Positions 56,589-64,000 of a stretch of DNA of 64,000 nt are shown here, in pieces. The notes under the pieces are model-generated. The model saw nothing but the letters and a program-made list of their open reading frames with translations, had not been told where the DNA came from and did no database searches. The stretch lies in NCBI GenBank assembly GCA_040756575.1, contig JBFLYP010000011.1:1-64000 (forward strand), given 5' to 3'. How positions within the stretch are numbered: position 1 is the stretch's first letter; every line of letters starts with the position of its first letter. The stretch is from DTYU01 sp040756575 (GTDB lineage: Bacteria; Bacillota; Desulfotomaculia; Desulfotomaculales; Ammonificaceae). Both the position numbers and the translations under genes were made by a program.

Positions 56589-57281
56589 ATGGCGCTGATT
56601 TTAGTGGTTGACGACGAGGAGCATATCCAGAAGTTACTCGGCTTTACGTTCGAGCGTGAAGGGTATGAGGTCTTAACTGCCGGGGACGGTCTTACCGGGC
56701 TCAACCTTGCTCAAAGCAAGCACCCGGATCTGATCATCCTTGACGTTATGTTACCCGAAATGGACGGCATGCAGTTCTGCCAGGCTTTACGGGCAGACGA
56801 AAGGTCGCGGGAAATACCCGTAATCATGCTTAGTGCCCGGAGAGCAGAGAAGGACAAGGTTTCGGGTTTAGAAACAGGGGCTGATGACTACGTTACCAAG
56901 CCCTTCAGTGTACGCGAACTTTCCGCGAGGGTGAGGGCGCACCTGCGCCGCAAACCTCCGGCCAAGGAGAAGAACAGGCTTGTATACGGCCAACTAACCA
57001 TCGACCGGGAGCGTCTGATGGTCTCATGGAAGGGTGTCCGGCAGGGGCTGACTCCCAAAGAGTTCGAGTTGCTTTATTTTCTTGCTGCACACCCGGGGCG
57101 GGTTTTTTCACGTGACCACCTACTGGATAAAATCTGGGGGTACGATTTTCCGGGCGGTTCCCGGACGGTAGATGTTCATATACGCTATATCCGGCAAAAA
57201 CTTGAGCAACTACCGGGAGCGCCACGTTTTATCGAAACAGTACGGGGTGCAGGATATCGTTTTCGGGAGCAGGTAGAATAG
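56589..57281 (+). CDS. phoP: Response regulator, OmpR/PhoB family (PhoP-like)
   Basis: A 230-residue regulator. The receiver domain has ALILVVDDEEHIQKLLGFTFEREGYEV, the phospho-acceptor Asp in LIILDVMLPEMDGMQF (about residue 53), and GADDYVTKPFSVRELSARV. The winged-helix DNA-binding domain ends LTPKEFELLYFLAAHPGRVFSRDHLLDKIWGYDF, SRTVDVHIRYIRQKLE and RFIETVRGAGYRF. Paired with the kinase 5 bp downstream and followed by pstS, pstB and phoU, so a phosphate-starvation role is likely. Confidence 0.92.
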   Translation: MALILVVDDEEHIQKLLGFTFEREGYEVLTAGDGLTGLNLAQSKHPDLIILDVMLPEMDGMQFCQALRADERSREIPVIMLSARRAEKDKVSGLETGADDYVTKPFSVRELSARVRAHLRRKPPAKEKNRLVYGQLTIDRERLMVSWKGVRQGLTPKEFELLYFLAAHPGRVFSRDHLLDKIWGYDFPGGSRTVDVHIRYIRQKLEQLPGAPRFIETVRGAGYRFREQVE

Positions 57282-57285
57282 AAAA

Positions 57286-58635
57286 ATGGTAAGAACAATA
57301 CGGAGGCGGGTTTACACCTGGCTGTTTATTCTACTGGTTGTTTTTGCGTGGCTCTGTGCGCTCAGCCACTATACCCATTTGCATTTTTGGATGGTATTTA
57401 CTACAGGTATTATCTCGACTGCTCTCATCGCAAGAGTGCTCAACAGGCAGGTTATCGACCCAATGCGGAATCTGGTTACTGTGGCGAGGGAACTGGCCCC
57501 TTATGCACGAACGGAGGAACTGCCCCAGACGGATGAAGTCGGCTGGTTGACGTCGCGCGCAAACCTTTTGGCCGCAGGACTGAAAGGGGCCTTTAATTCT
57601 TTGTATACAGAGAAGGCGCAGATGGAAGCCATTTTGTCAAGTCTAAACGAAGCGGTACTGGCGTTGGATTCTACAGGGAAAGTGCTGCTTACCAACCCGG
57701 CCCTTGAGGCCATTTCCGGGGTGAGTCCAGAGGAGGCAAGGGGGAAAAACATCATTGAATTGATTCGTAATCACGAGTTGGAGCAGTTAGTGTATAAAGT
57801 TCTGTCATGCGTGTCGCCTGCAAGAGAGGAGCTGAAATTCCTTACACCGGAGCCCCGGGTTTTTTCTGCCCGGGTCACACCGATTAACACCTCGGAGGGG
57901 CCGGGTGTGGTAGTGGTCCTTAGGGACATTACCGAGCAGAGGCGGCTTGAACAGGTGCGCAGCGAGTTTGTCGCTAATGTATCGCATGAACTGCGGACAC
58001 CTTTGACTGCTATCCGGGGTTTCGTTGAAACCCTCCGTGAGGGCACCGTGGAAGACCCTGCAAAAGCAAAGGAGTTCCTCGAAATCATCGAGTCGGAGAC
58101 CAAGCGTCTCGAAAAACTAATTGAAGACCTGTTGAGCCTATCCCGGCTGGAAGACCGGCGGACAGCGTTTATCCGGCAGCAGGTTAACATAGGAGATGTT
58201 GTTGCCCGTCTCTTGCCCGTTTTCCAGAAACGTGCACAGGCTCAGAATATAAAACTGTTAGTTGAGGTCCCTCCCGATTTACCGACAATACTTGCCGACC
58301 CGGAACTTATCGGCCAGGTGTTTGCAAATCTTATTGACAATGCCCTCAAATTTACTCCAGAAGGAGAGATCCGGATCAAGGCAACCGCTTCCCCCGGACG
58401 GATCCGGGTGGACGTTGAAGATACCGGAATAGGGATACCCGAAGAAAGCCTGCCTCGCGTGTTTGAGCGCTTTTACCGCGTCGACAAAGCACGTTCGCGG
58501 GCTTCGGGGGGAACCGGGCTCGGCCTATCAATTGTAAAGCATATAGTTGAAGCCCACGGCGGCAGGGTCAGCGCAGAAAGTGAATTAGGTAAGGGAAGCC
58601 GGTTCTCTTTCTACCTCCCGGTGCTACAAGTTTAA
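57286..58635 (+). CDS. phoR: Sensor histidine kinase (PhoR-like)
   Basis: The 449-residue kinase has two N-terminal membrane helices with a very short outer loop (RRVYTWLFILLVVFAWLCALSHYTHLHFWMVFTTGIISTALIARVL), a linker, a PAS domain (MEAILSSLNEAVLALDSTGKVLLTNPALEAISGVS), HisKA with FVANVSHELRTPLTAIRGF, and HATPase with NLIDNALKFTPEG, VEDTGIGIPEESLPRVFERFYRVDKARSRASGGTGLGLSIVKHIVEAHGG. ATG 57286, next to phoP. The short extracellular loop suggests that it senses through PhoU/Pst, as E. coli PhoR does. Confidence 0.92.
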   Translation: MVRTIRRRVYTWLFILLVVFAWLCALSHYTHLHFWMVFTTGIISTALIARVLNRQVIDPMRNLVTVARELAPYARTEELPQTDEVGWLTSRANLLAAGLKGAFNSLYTEKAQMEAILSSLNEAVLALDSTGKVLLTNPALEAISGVSPEEARGKNIIELIRNHELEQLVYKVLSCVSPAREELKFLTPEPRVFSARVTPINTSEGPGVVVVLRDITEQRRLEQVRSEFVANVSHELRTPLTAIRGFVETLREGTVEDPAKAKEFLEIIESETKRLEKLIEDLLSLSRLEDRRTAFIRQQVNIGDVVARLLPVFQKRAQAQNIKLLVEVPPDLPTILADPELIGQVFANLIDNALKFTPEGEIRIKATASPGRIRVDVEDTGIGIPEESLPRVFERFYRVDKARSRASGGTGLGLSIVKHIVEAHGGRVSAESELGKGSRFSFYLPVLQV

Positions 58636-58694
58636 AATTGTAGGGAACGTAATACCGGTTTAACAAAAAAGTGTTACAGTTAAAATGGGGAAAA

Positions 58695-59549
58695 ATGCGC
58701 AAAGCCGTGATGTTTCTTGTAGCGTTCACGCTTTTCGCAGGAGGTTGCAGTAAGGAAGATCAAGTCTTCACCCCTCGGACGGAGGTTACCGTTTTAGGCT
58801 CGACTGCGCTTCTCCCTCTGATAAGGGCGGCGGCAAAAGACTTTATGGCGGTGAACCCGGAGGTATCTGTTATTGTGTCCGGGGGCGGTTCTATTACAGG
58901 CTTGTACCAGGTGGCCGCGGGAGCAGCGGATATTGGTGCGTCTAACGTAAAACCGCCGGCGAGGGACCCATTGTACCAGGGTTTGGTGGACCACGTGATA
59001 GGGGTGGTGCCTTTTTTGCTTATCACACACCCGGACGTCGGTGTGAATGGCCTGACGCAGGAGCAGGCGTTCGACATTTTTACCGGTAAGGTTAAAAACT
59101 GGCGTACGGTAGGTGGAAACGAAGTGGAAGTTACTATCGTGAACCGGCTCAAATCCTCCGGCGCCCGTGAGCTTATAAAAGATATAATTCTTGAGGGAGG
59201 GGAGTTCACCGGCAATGCTATGGTTGTGAACTCAGACGGTGAGGTCAGGGATGCGGTGGCAAATACCCCGGGTGCTATAGGGTACATAAGTGCGGGTTAC
59301 TTGGGCGATTCCGTAAAAGCGCTGGAATACAACGGGGTGAGGTGCAGTGAAAGAAACGTGGTTAACGGCACTTATCCTCTGGTCGCAGCGGCGCACATGT
59401 ATACGAAAGGAAGGCCCTCCGGGGCCGTGAAGGCGTTTATCGACTTCATAACCAGTGATTCTTTTCAGATCAGAGTGAAAAGGATGGGACTGCTGCCTGT
59501 TTCCGCTGTAGGAAGGGTCGGCCTCGAGAAGAGTGTTGCAACACCCTGA
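58695..59549 (+). CDS. pstS: Phosphate ABC transporter substrate-binding lipoprotein PstS
   Basis: A 284-residue lipoprotein: MRKAVMFLVAFTLFAGGCSK is a signal with lipobox FAGGC. The mature protein has VTVLGSTALLPLIRAAAKDFMAVNPEVSVIVSGGGSITGL, ADIGASNVKPPARDPL, FDIFTGKVKNWRTVGGNEVEVTIVNRLKSSGARELIKD and NTPGAIGYISAGYL, the PstS phosphate-binding pattern. I chose ATG 58695 after GGGGA; the frame opens at GTG 58671. The permease genes pstC and pstA that normally follow are missing; pstB comes 156 bp later. Confidence 0.93.
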   Translation: MRKAVMFLVAFTLFAGGCSKEDQVFTPRTEVTVLGSTALLPLIRAAAKDFMAVNPEVSVIVSGGGSITGLYQVAAGAADIGASNVKPPARDPLYQGLVDHVIGVVPFLLITHPDVGVNGLTQEQAFDIFTGKVKNWRTVGGNEVEVTIVNRLKSSGARELIKDIILEGGEFTGNAMVVNSDGEVRDAVANTPGAIGYISAGYLGDSVKALEYNGVRCSERNVVNGTYPLVAAAHMYTKGRPSGAVKAFIDFITSDSFQIRVKRMGLLPVSAVGRVGLEKSVATP

Positions 59550-59705
59550 CTTATCGAAAAAGTGGGTTCAGCGATCTACGTCCCTAAGGTTTACCCGGTA
59601 GCCGGTTGAACGATCACCCAGGCAATCTGCCGGGTATAGCTCGAAACGGCTTCACGCCCACAGGCAAAAGAACACCGCTCAGGGGCGGGGTATAGGGGAG
59701 GAATG

Positions 59706-60458
59706 ATGGTAAAGATCAAAGTTGAAGGCATGAACTTCTACTACCGGGAAGAGCAGGCCTTAAAGAATATAAACATCGAGATCAAAGCGAATCAAATAAC
59801 CGCCCTGATTGGACCGTCCGGGTGCGGGAAGACCACGTTCCTGAGGGTTCTCAACCGGATGAATGACTTAATCGAAGGAGCCCGCGTGGAGGGAAATGTA
59901 CTGCTTGACGGCGAGGATATCTATGCCGCTTCTGTTGACGTGGTGGAGCTGAGAAAGCGCGTAGGGATGGTCTTCCAGCGCCCCAACCCTTTCCCTATGT
60001 CGGTTTACGATAACATTGCTTTCGGTCCTCGGATTCACGGTATAAAAGATAAGCACCGCCTTGACGAGATTGTCGAAGCCAGTTTGCGGGGAGCTGCGCT
60101 ATGGGACGAAGTCCGTGACAAACTTTACCGTTCGGCGCTCGGTTTATCCGGGGGGCAGCAGCAACGGCTATGCATTGCGCGTCTTCTTGCCGTAGAACCC
60201 GAGGTGGTTTTGATGGATGAGCCTACTTCCGCACTGGATCCGGTTTCGACGATGAAAATAGAAGAGCTCCTCCAGGAACTGAAGAAACGGTATACCATAG
60301 TCATCGTAACACACAACATGCAACAGGCGGCACGGGTTTCGGATACCACAGCCTTCTTCCTTATGGGGGAGTTGATTGAGTACGATGAAACAGGAGTAAT
60401 CTTTACACGACCCAGGGACAGGCGGACTGAGGATTATATAACCGGACGCTTCGGTTAA
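59706..60458 (+). CDS. pstB: Phosphate ABC transporter ATP-binding protein PstB
   Basis: A 250-residue ABC ATPase with Walker A LIGPSGCGKTTFLRVLNRMNDLIEGARVEG, Q-loop VGMVFQRPNPFPMSVYDNIAFGPRIHGI, signature LGLSGGQQQRLCIARLLAVEPEVVLMDEPTSALDPVSTMKIEELL and HNMQQAARVSDTTAFFLMGEL. These are PstB hallmarks. ATG 59706 after GGGGAGGA. Without adjacent pstC and pstA it cannot form a transporter unless the permease is encoded elsewhere. The gap before it (59550-59705) has an ACCCGG/CCGGGT inverted repeat but no permease debris that I can identify. Confidence 0.95.
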   Translation: MVKIKVEGMNFYYREEQALKNINIEIKANQITALIGPSGCGKTTFLRVLNRMNDLIEGARVEGNVLLDGEDIYAASVDVVELRKRVGMVFQRPNPFPMSVYDNIAFGPRIHGIKDKHRLDEIVEASLRGAALWDEVRDKLYRSALGLSGGQQQRLCIARLLAVEPEVVLMDEPTSALDPVSTMKIEELLQELKKRYTIVIVTHNMQQAARVSDTTAFFLMGELIEYDETGVIFTRPRDRRTEDYITGRFG

Positions 60459-60546
60459 TACGCGGTCTATCGGTTGCTTTGTATTCTATTCCTTGGTAAA
60501 CTTTTACTAAATCTTTCCATAGTCTGTTTGAAGCTAACCTGTTTCT

Positions 60547-60784
60547 TTGAGTAGTGCCATATGCGGCAAGCCGCAACGAAGAATGAAAATGGGACGAATA
60601 GACATGTAAGCTGGTTGCTTAGACGCAGAAGAGTAACATAGACGGAACGCGACAAGGGGCGAGCAGTACAAGGAAGGTGCAGCCGGACGGGCCTGATTGG
60701 GAAGTGAGAAGTGGCGGCGAGCCTGACGCAGTGATGGAAGGTCATCGCCGCGCCCCACGAAAGAAGAACGTATTTTCGGAGGAG
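60547..60784 (+). repeat. Dispersed leader element, copy E, between pstB and phoU
   Basis: A full-length, more diverged copy: GAGTAGTGCCATATGCGGCA, TGGGACGAATAGACATGTAA, GGTTGCTTAGACGCAGAAGA, GGAACGCGACAAGGGGCGAG, AGTACAAGGAAGGTGCAGCC, GATTGGGAAGTGAGAAGTGG, CGGCGAGCCTGACGCAGTGA, GGTCATCGCCGC, AGAACGTATTTTC, GGAGGAGTG. The closing GCGGCGA/TCGCCGC arms are unchanged although the loop has a base deletion. The final GGAGGAG is the phoU ribosome site. Confidence 0.85.
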
Positions 60785-60788
60785 TGGT

Positions 60789-61466
60789 GTGAACGTGACG
60801 AGCCAGCGGACGACGTTTGAAAATGAGTTAACAGAACTTCAGAGGGATCTTTTGCGAATGGGGAGCCTGGTTGAGGAAGCCGTCTTTAATGCTGTCCAGT
60901 CTTTGGTCACGCGTGACGAGGTTTTAGCTAAAAAGGTTATGATGAATGACGACCAGATCGATGCATTATGCAAAGAGATCGAAAAAAGGTGTGTCCGGCT
61001 GGTTGCCACCCAGCAGCCGATCGCCCGTGACCTCCGAATTATCTTTACGGGCATAAAGATCATTTCAAACCTGGAACGGATGGGCGACCATGCTGTAGAT
61101 ATAGCCCGCTACGCGTTAAACCTGATAATTTGCTACAGTTCGACCGTTGCAGACATTATTTTGCAGGATATTTTGCAGATTAGCAGAATGGTACAACAGA
61201 TGGTTAAAAACGGTTTGGATGCCTACGTTCATAACGATGTGACAAGGGCGCGTGAGATGAGCGGTGCAGACGACGAGGTCGACCACCTGTACAGAAAAAC
61301 CTTCAACGCCATATTGGACTTAATGGAAAAAGAGCCTGGAAACACTCGTTGTTACGTGTATTTACTTTTAGCGGCTCTGCGTCTCGAAAGGGTAGCCGAC
61401 CGTGCCACGAACATCGGTGAAGACGTTATTTATCTCGTTACGGGCGAGTGGGAAGAGCTGAACTGA
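60789..61466 (+). CDS. phoU: Phosphate signalling protein PhoU
   Basis: A 225-residue PhoU with two three-helix bundles. The metal-binding repeats are seen as KMVMNDDQIDALCKEIEKRCVRLVATQQPIARDLRIIFTGIKIISNLERMGDHAVDIAR and DDEVDHLYRKTFNAILDLMEKEPGNTRCYVYLLLAALRLERVADRATNIGEDVIYLV; the E-R-x-x-D-H/R-A motif is at both. PhoU restrains Pst and PhoR when phosphate is plentiful. GTG 60789 lies four bases after the GGAGGAG closing element E; GTG 60795 is possible. Confidence 0.95.
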   Translation: MNVTSQRTTFENELTELQRDLLRMGSLVEEAVFNAVQSLVTRDEVLAKKVMMNDDQIDALCKEIEKRCVRLVATQQPIARDLRIIFTGIKIISNLERMGDHAVDIARYALNLIICYSSTVADIILQDILQISRMVQQMVKNGLDAYVHNDVTRAREMSGADDEVDHLYRKTFNAILDLMEKEPGNTRCYVYLLLAALRLERVADRATNIGEDVIYLVTGEWEELN

Positions 61467-61550
61467 AAAAGGGAAGCTTTACTGGACGGCTGTAATGTTT
61501 TCACCCGCGGTAACGGAGGAATTTACCTGCATTGCGTAGAATATCTCAAA

Positions 61551-62258
61551 ATGAATAACATAGGCGATAATATCAGGCAGATTCAAAAGGAGATCGCTGA
61601 GGCGGCTCGGCGTGCAGGGCGAGATCCGGCCGCAGTGAAAATTGTTGCCGTGTCCAAAGGGGTACCGCCCGCAGGCATACGGCAGGCGCAAGCAGCTGGT
61701 CTTACGGCCTTCGGGGAAAACCGGGTTCAGGAGTTCGTCCGGAAGTACCGGGAAATCGGGGCAGAAGTTGAATGGCACTTTGTCGGGTATCTGCAGCGGA
61801 ACAAGGTCAAATACCTTTGCGGGCTGGTCAACCTTATCCACAGTCTTGACCGGTGGGAGTTGGCCGTAGAACTTAACCGGTGGGCGTTGAAAAAGAAAGA
61901 GGTTTTCAGCACGCTGGTTCAGGTTAACGTAGCCCGGGAACCTTTAAAGCACGGTCTTTATGAAGAAGAGGTCTTAGATTTCTTAGCGGCGGTTGCCGGG
62001 TTACCGGGTGTCCGGGTGCGGGGCCTGATGACCATGGCTCCGTATGTATATGATCCGGAAGATGCGCGCCCGGTCTTCAGGAGACTTCGGGAACTGGCCC
62101 TAAAATGCCGGGATGTTCCGAATGTCAGTATGGAGTTTTTGTCTATGGGGATGACGCAAGACTTCGCGGTGGCAATCGAGGAGGGGGCGAATATGGTACG
62201 CATCGGTAGGGCTGTTTTTGGCCCGCGACAGTGCCAAGGGAGGGAGTCAAATGGGTAA
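61551..62258 (+). CDS. yggS: YggS-family PLP homeostasis protein
   Basis: A 235-residue single-domain PLP-binding protein (YggS/YlmE/PROSC). It has VKIVAVSKGVPPAGIRQAQAAGLTAFGENRVQEFVRKYREIG with the PLP lysine, EWHFVGYLQRNKVKYLCGLVNLIHSLD, LVQVNVAREPLKHGLYEEEV, VRGLMTMAPYVYDPEDARPVFRRL and SMGMTQDFAVAIEEGANMVRIGRAVFG. It balances the PLP pool and amino acid metabolism. ATG 61551. It opens the division-associated cluster yggS-sepF-proC-yggT-divIVA as in other Gram-positives. Confidence 0.95.
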   Translation: MNNIGDNIRQIQKEIAEAARRAGRDPAAVKIVAVSKGVPPAGIRQAQAAGLTAFGENRVQEFVRKYREIGAEVEWHFVGYLQRNKVKYLCGLVNLIHSLDRWELAVELNRWALKKKEVFSTLVQVNVAREPLKHGLYEEEVLDFLAAVAGLPGVRVRGLMTMAPYVYDPEDARPVFRRLRELALKCRDVPNVSMEFLSMGMTQDFAVAIEEGANMVRIGRAVFGPRQCQGRESNG

Positions 62259-62685
62259 GAGGCTGGTGGACAAAGTGCTGGGATTCATCGGGTTTGAAGA
62301 CGAACCGTACGAGGACCAGGTTCAAGCTGAGCCCCATGAGGCTTTACTGCGGGGGAAGAGGGGGACGGTGGTGAGCCTTCATACCCAAAGGCAGATGCGG
62401 GTGATGGTATCCGAGCCGCGTTCCTTTGATGATGCCCAGGAGATTGCCGATCACCTGAAGAACCGCCGCCCGGTCATTGTAAATTTCGAGCGTGTGGAAC
62501 CGGATTTAGCGCGGCGGGTGGTGGACTTTGTCAGCGGTGCTGCTTATGCTCTCGGCGGCAGCGTGCAGAAGGTGGGTGGCGGTATTTTTCTTTTCGCGCC
62601 GAACAACGTTGACATAGCCACGGAGGCAAAAGAGAGCGAAAAAGGAATTTTCCCCTGGACGCGCGGGTTAAAGGGGGCTGAGTAG
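62251..62685 (+). CDS. sepF: Cell division protein SepF
   Basis: A 144-residue SepF, which anchors and bundles FtsZ at the membrane. The N-terminal amphipathic helix reads GKRLVDKVLGFIGF. The core domain has RQMRVMVSEPRSFDDAQEIADHLKNRRPVIVNFERVEPDLARRVVDFVSGAAYALGGSVQKVGGGIFLFAPNNVDI. ATG 62251 follows GGGAGGGAG and lies just inside the yggS end. Its stop overlaps the proC start. Confidence 0.96.
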   Translation: MGKRLVDKVLGFIGFEDEPYEDQVQAEPHEALLRGKRGTVVSLHTQRQMRVMVSEPRSFDDAQEIADHLKNRRPVIVNFERVEPDLARRVVDFVSGAAYALGGSVQKVGGGIFLFAPNNVDIATEAKESEKGIFPWTRGLKGAE

Positions 62686-63512
62686 TGCCTCTAAAAGGCC
62701 TGAAAGTGGGACTTATCGGTGGTGGAGCGATGGGGGGGGCGCTGGCCGCCGGTCTTGCTAAGAGCGGGTTAATCCCGGAAACCGCCCTCTCCGTCAGTGA
62801 CGTTTCCGCCGAGCGGCTGCGCCACCTTGAAGAAACTTTAGGCATCCGTACTTTTCAAGAAAACAAGCCTCTGGTCAACGAAGCCGACATAGTTATTTTA
62901 GCCGTAAAACCTGATATCATCGCACCGGTCATGGAAGAAATCGGGCCGGTCCTCCGCCCCGAGCAAACGGTTATCTCAATAGCAGCCGGTGTTCCGATAA
63001 GCTTTATCGAGAAGTACATTCGTCTACCGGTTCCCGTGGTGCGTGTAATGCCAAATACCCCGTGTCTGGTTGGCGAGGGGGCGAGCGCTTACGTCCTTGG
63101 GAGTTATGCCGGGCCGCGCGACGCGGCGCGGGTTGAGGCCGTGTTTACCTCTGTCGGGCGGACGGTGGCAGTGAAAGAAAGCCTTCTTGACACGGTTACC
63201 GGGTTGAGCGGCAGCGGCCCGGCCTACGTTTACATGGTGATCGAGGCGCTGGCGGACGGCGGGGTTAGAATGGGTTTGCCCCGTGACACGGCGCTCTTAT
63301 TAGCTGCGCAAACCGTTCTTGGTGCGGCAAAAATGGTGCTGACCACAGGGGAGCACCCGGCCCAATTGAAGGACCGCGTTACAACGCCCGGCGGGACAAC
63401 CGCAGCCGGCCTTTTTGTACTTGAGTGCAGGGGTGTCAGGGCCGCATTGATTGAAGCGGTTTCGGCGGCGTCCGAGCGGTCAAAAGAGTTAAGCAAGGAC
63501 AAAATGACATAG
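62685..63512 (+). CDS. proC: Pyrroline-5-carboxylate reductase
   Basis: A 275-residue enzyme for the last step of proline synthesis. The NAD(P)-binding start is LKVGLIGGGAMGGALAAGLAKSGL. Further motifs are ADIVILAVKPDIIAPVMEEI, VVRVMPNTPCLVGEGASAYVLG, and the C-terminal TGLSGSGPAYVYMVIEALADGGVRMGLPRDTALLLAAQTVLGAAKM with LKDRVTTPGGTTAAGL. The start is GTG 62685, overlapping the sepF stop. The order sepF-proC-yggT is common in Firmicutes. Confidence 0.96.
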   Translation: MPLKGLKVGLIGGGAMGGALAAGLAKSGLIPETALSVSDVSAERLRHLEETLGIRTFQENKPLVNEADIVILAVKPDIIAPVMEEIGPVLRPEQTVISIAAGVPISFIEKYIRLPVPVVRVMPNTPCLVGEGASAYVLGSYAGPRDAARVEAVFTSVGRTVAVKESLLDTVTGLSGSGPAYVYMVIEALADGGVRMGLPRDTALLLAAQTVLGAAKMVLTTGEHPAQLKDRVTTPGGTTAAGLFVLECRGVRAALIEAVSAASERSKELSKDKMT

Positions 63513-63561
63513 ACTTTATCAAAGAGGATCAGGAAGCCTTACAAAGAGAGGTTTTAAAGGA

Positions 63562-63837
63562 ATGGGGTTTCTGATTAAAACGGTTGATGTAGCTTTTAAT
63601 GTTTATACCGTTTTTATCTTTGTCCGTGTGCTGCTGTCGTGGGTAAGGCATAATCCTTACCAGCCCGCGATTAGGTTTATATACGACGTGACCGATCCTT
63701 ACCTGCGTTTCTTCCGGCGCTTCGTCCCCCCCGTGGGGATGATTGATTTTTCACCCGTTATCGCGTTGATAATGCTCCAGCTGCTCAAAGGGCTGATCAT
63801 ACAGTTGTTCATTCTCATTGGAAAAATCGCCTCATAG
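63562..63837 (+). CDS. yggT: YggT family membrane protein
   Basis: A 91-residue protein with two hydrophobic segments (VAFNVYTVFIFVRVLLSWV and FSPVIALIMLQLLKGLIIQLFIL) and the family motif YDVTDPYLRFFRRFVPPVG. YggT proteins are linked to division or osmotic resistance, with no assigned reaction. ATG 63562 follows AGAGAGG. Co-oriented in the division cluster just before divIVA. Confidence 0.92.
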   Translation: MGFLIKTVDVAFNVYTVFIFVRVLLSWVRHNPYQPAIRFIYDVTDPYLRFFRRFVPPVGMIDFSPVIALIMLQLLKGLIIQLFILIGKIAS

Positions 63838-63889
63838 CAGGGGAAAAGGGTTTTAAAGCCGACTCATTTACGCTTTTGGGGTGGTGCGG

Positions 63890-64000
63890 GTGGTAACACC
63901 GTTTGAAATTCACCGGAAGGAGTTCCGCCGGGTTTTCCGCGGTTACGATGAGCAGGAAGTAGACGAGTTTCTCGACCGGTTGGCAGGTACGGTGGAGCAG
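63890..64000 (+). CDS. divIVA: Cell division initiation protein DivIVA, N-terminal part (cut by window edge)
   Basis: The first 37 codons from GTG 63890 give VTPFEIHRKEFRRVFRGYDE and QEVDEFLDRLAGTVEQ. This is the DivIVA N-terminal lipid-binding domain (TPxxIxxKEFxxxxRGYDxxEVDEFLD). The gene continues past the window. DivIVA targets curved membranes at division sites and poles. It closes the yggS-sepF-proC-yggT cluster, as in many Firmicutes. Confidence 0.92.
   Translation, partial: MVTPFEIHRKEFRRVFRGYDEQEVDEFLDRLAGTVEQ

Noticed and set aside
29825..60784. Complete insertion sequence carrying a transposase
   Set aside because: No transposase or integrase frame was found anywhere in the window; all element copies are too short to encode one.

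Overview
The window reads as chromosome of an anaerobic, endospore-forming Firmicute, most like the Desulfotomaculum/Pelotomaculum (Peptococcaceae) group. The basis is spoIVA, a sigI-like gene, LysM-GH18 and divIVA/sepF genes, a Rel-type (p)ppGpp enzyme, a minimal sufC-sufBD pair, many GTG/TTG starts with strong GGAGG ribosome sites, and the gene order rpmE-yqhQ-prfA-prmC-...-sua5-mntP-ywlE-rpiB-glyA-...-wecB-atp. This placement is inferred from gene content; no 16S rRNA gene is present.

Layout. 1-10 kb: partial sigI-like gene (-), spoIVA, a tandem hairpin array, a CDF metal transporter, a small winged-helix-like protein, recJ overlapping rel. 10.1-22.2 kb: an accessory region with three PIN-domain toxin loci, a coiled-coil protein, decayed genes (UPF0158, DUF4268), a CRISPR relic and a four-gene type I cas operon (cas8-cas7-cas5-cas3) with no cas1, cas2, cas4 or cas6 in the window, then a spore-type GH18 enzyme. 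Two 78-79 bp direct repeats (10911-10989 and 19929-20006) bracket the inner 9 kb. 22.4-29.8 kb: galE, then leftward genes: ykgJ-like, sufC-sufBD-rrf2 and a frameshifted nadA, and an ArsB/NhaD-like transporter. 30.3-34.1 kb: rpmG-secE-nusG-rplK-rplA-rplJ-rplL with an L10 leader; rpoB does not follow. 34.3-45.2 kb: rpmE-yqhQ-prfA-prmC-transporter-sua5-mntP-ywlE-rpiB-glyA-dCMP deaminase-mazG-wecB. 45.4-53.2 kb: complete F1Fo ATP synthase operon (atpZ-I-B-E-F-H-A-G-D-C). 53.3-64 kb: fmdB-like, beta-CASP nuclease, pgeF, phoP-phoR-like pair, pstS and pstB without pstC/pstA, phoU, then the division cluster yggS-sepF-proC-yggT-divIVA.

Most notable observation: a dispersed non-coding element of about 105-320 bp occurs five times (29825-30146 on the minus strand; 40726-40830, 51066-51317, 55495-55735, 60547-60784 on the plus strand). 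Every copy lies directly upstream of a gene, in that gene's orientation, and ends in GGAGGA(G), which serves as the gene's Shine-Dalgarno. Most left ends also carry a GGAGGAG-like sequence, as if the element inserts at ribosome binding sites and duplicates them. Copies separate atpG from atpD and pstB from phoU.
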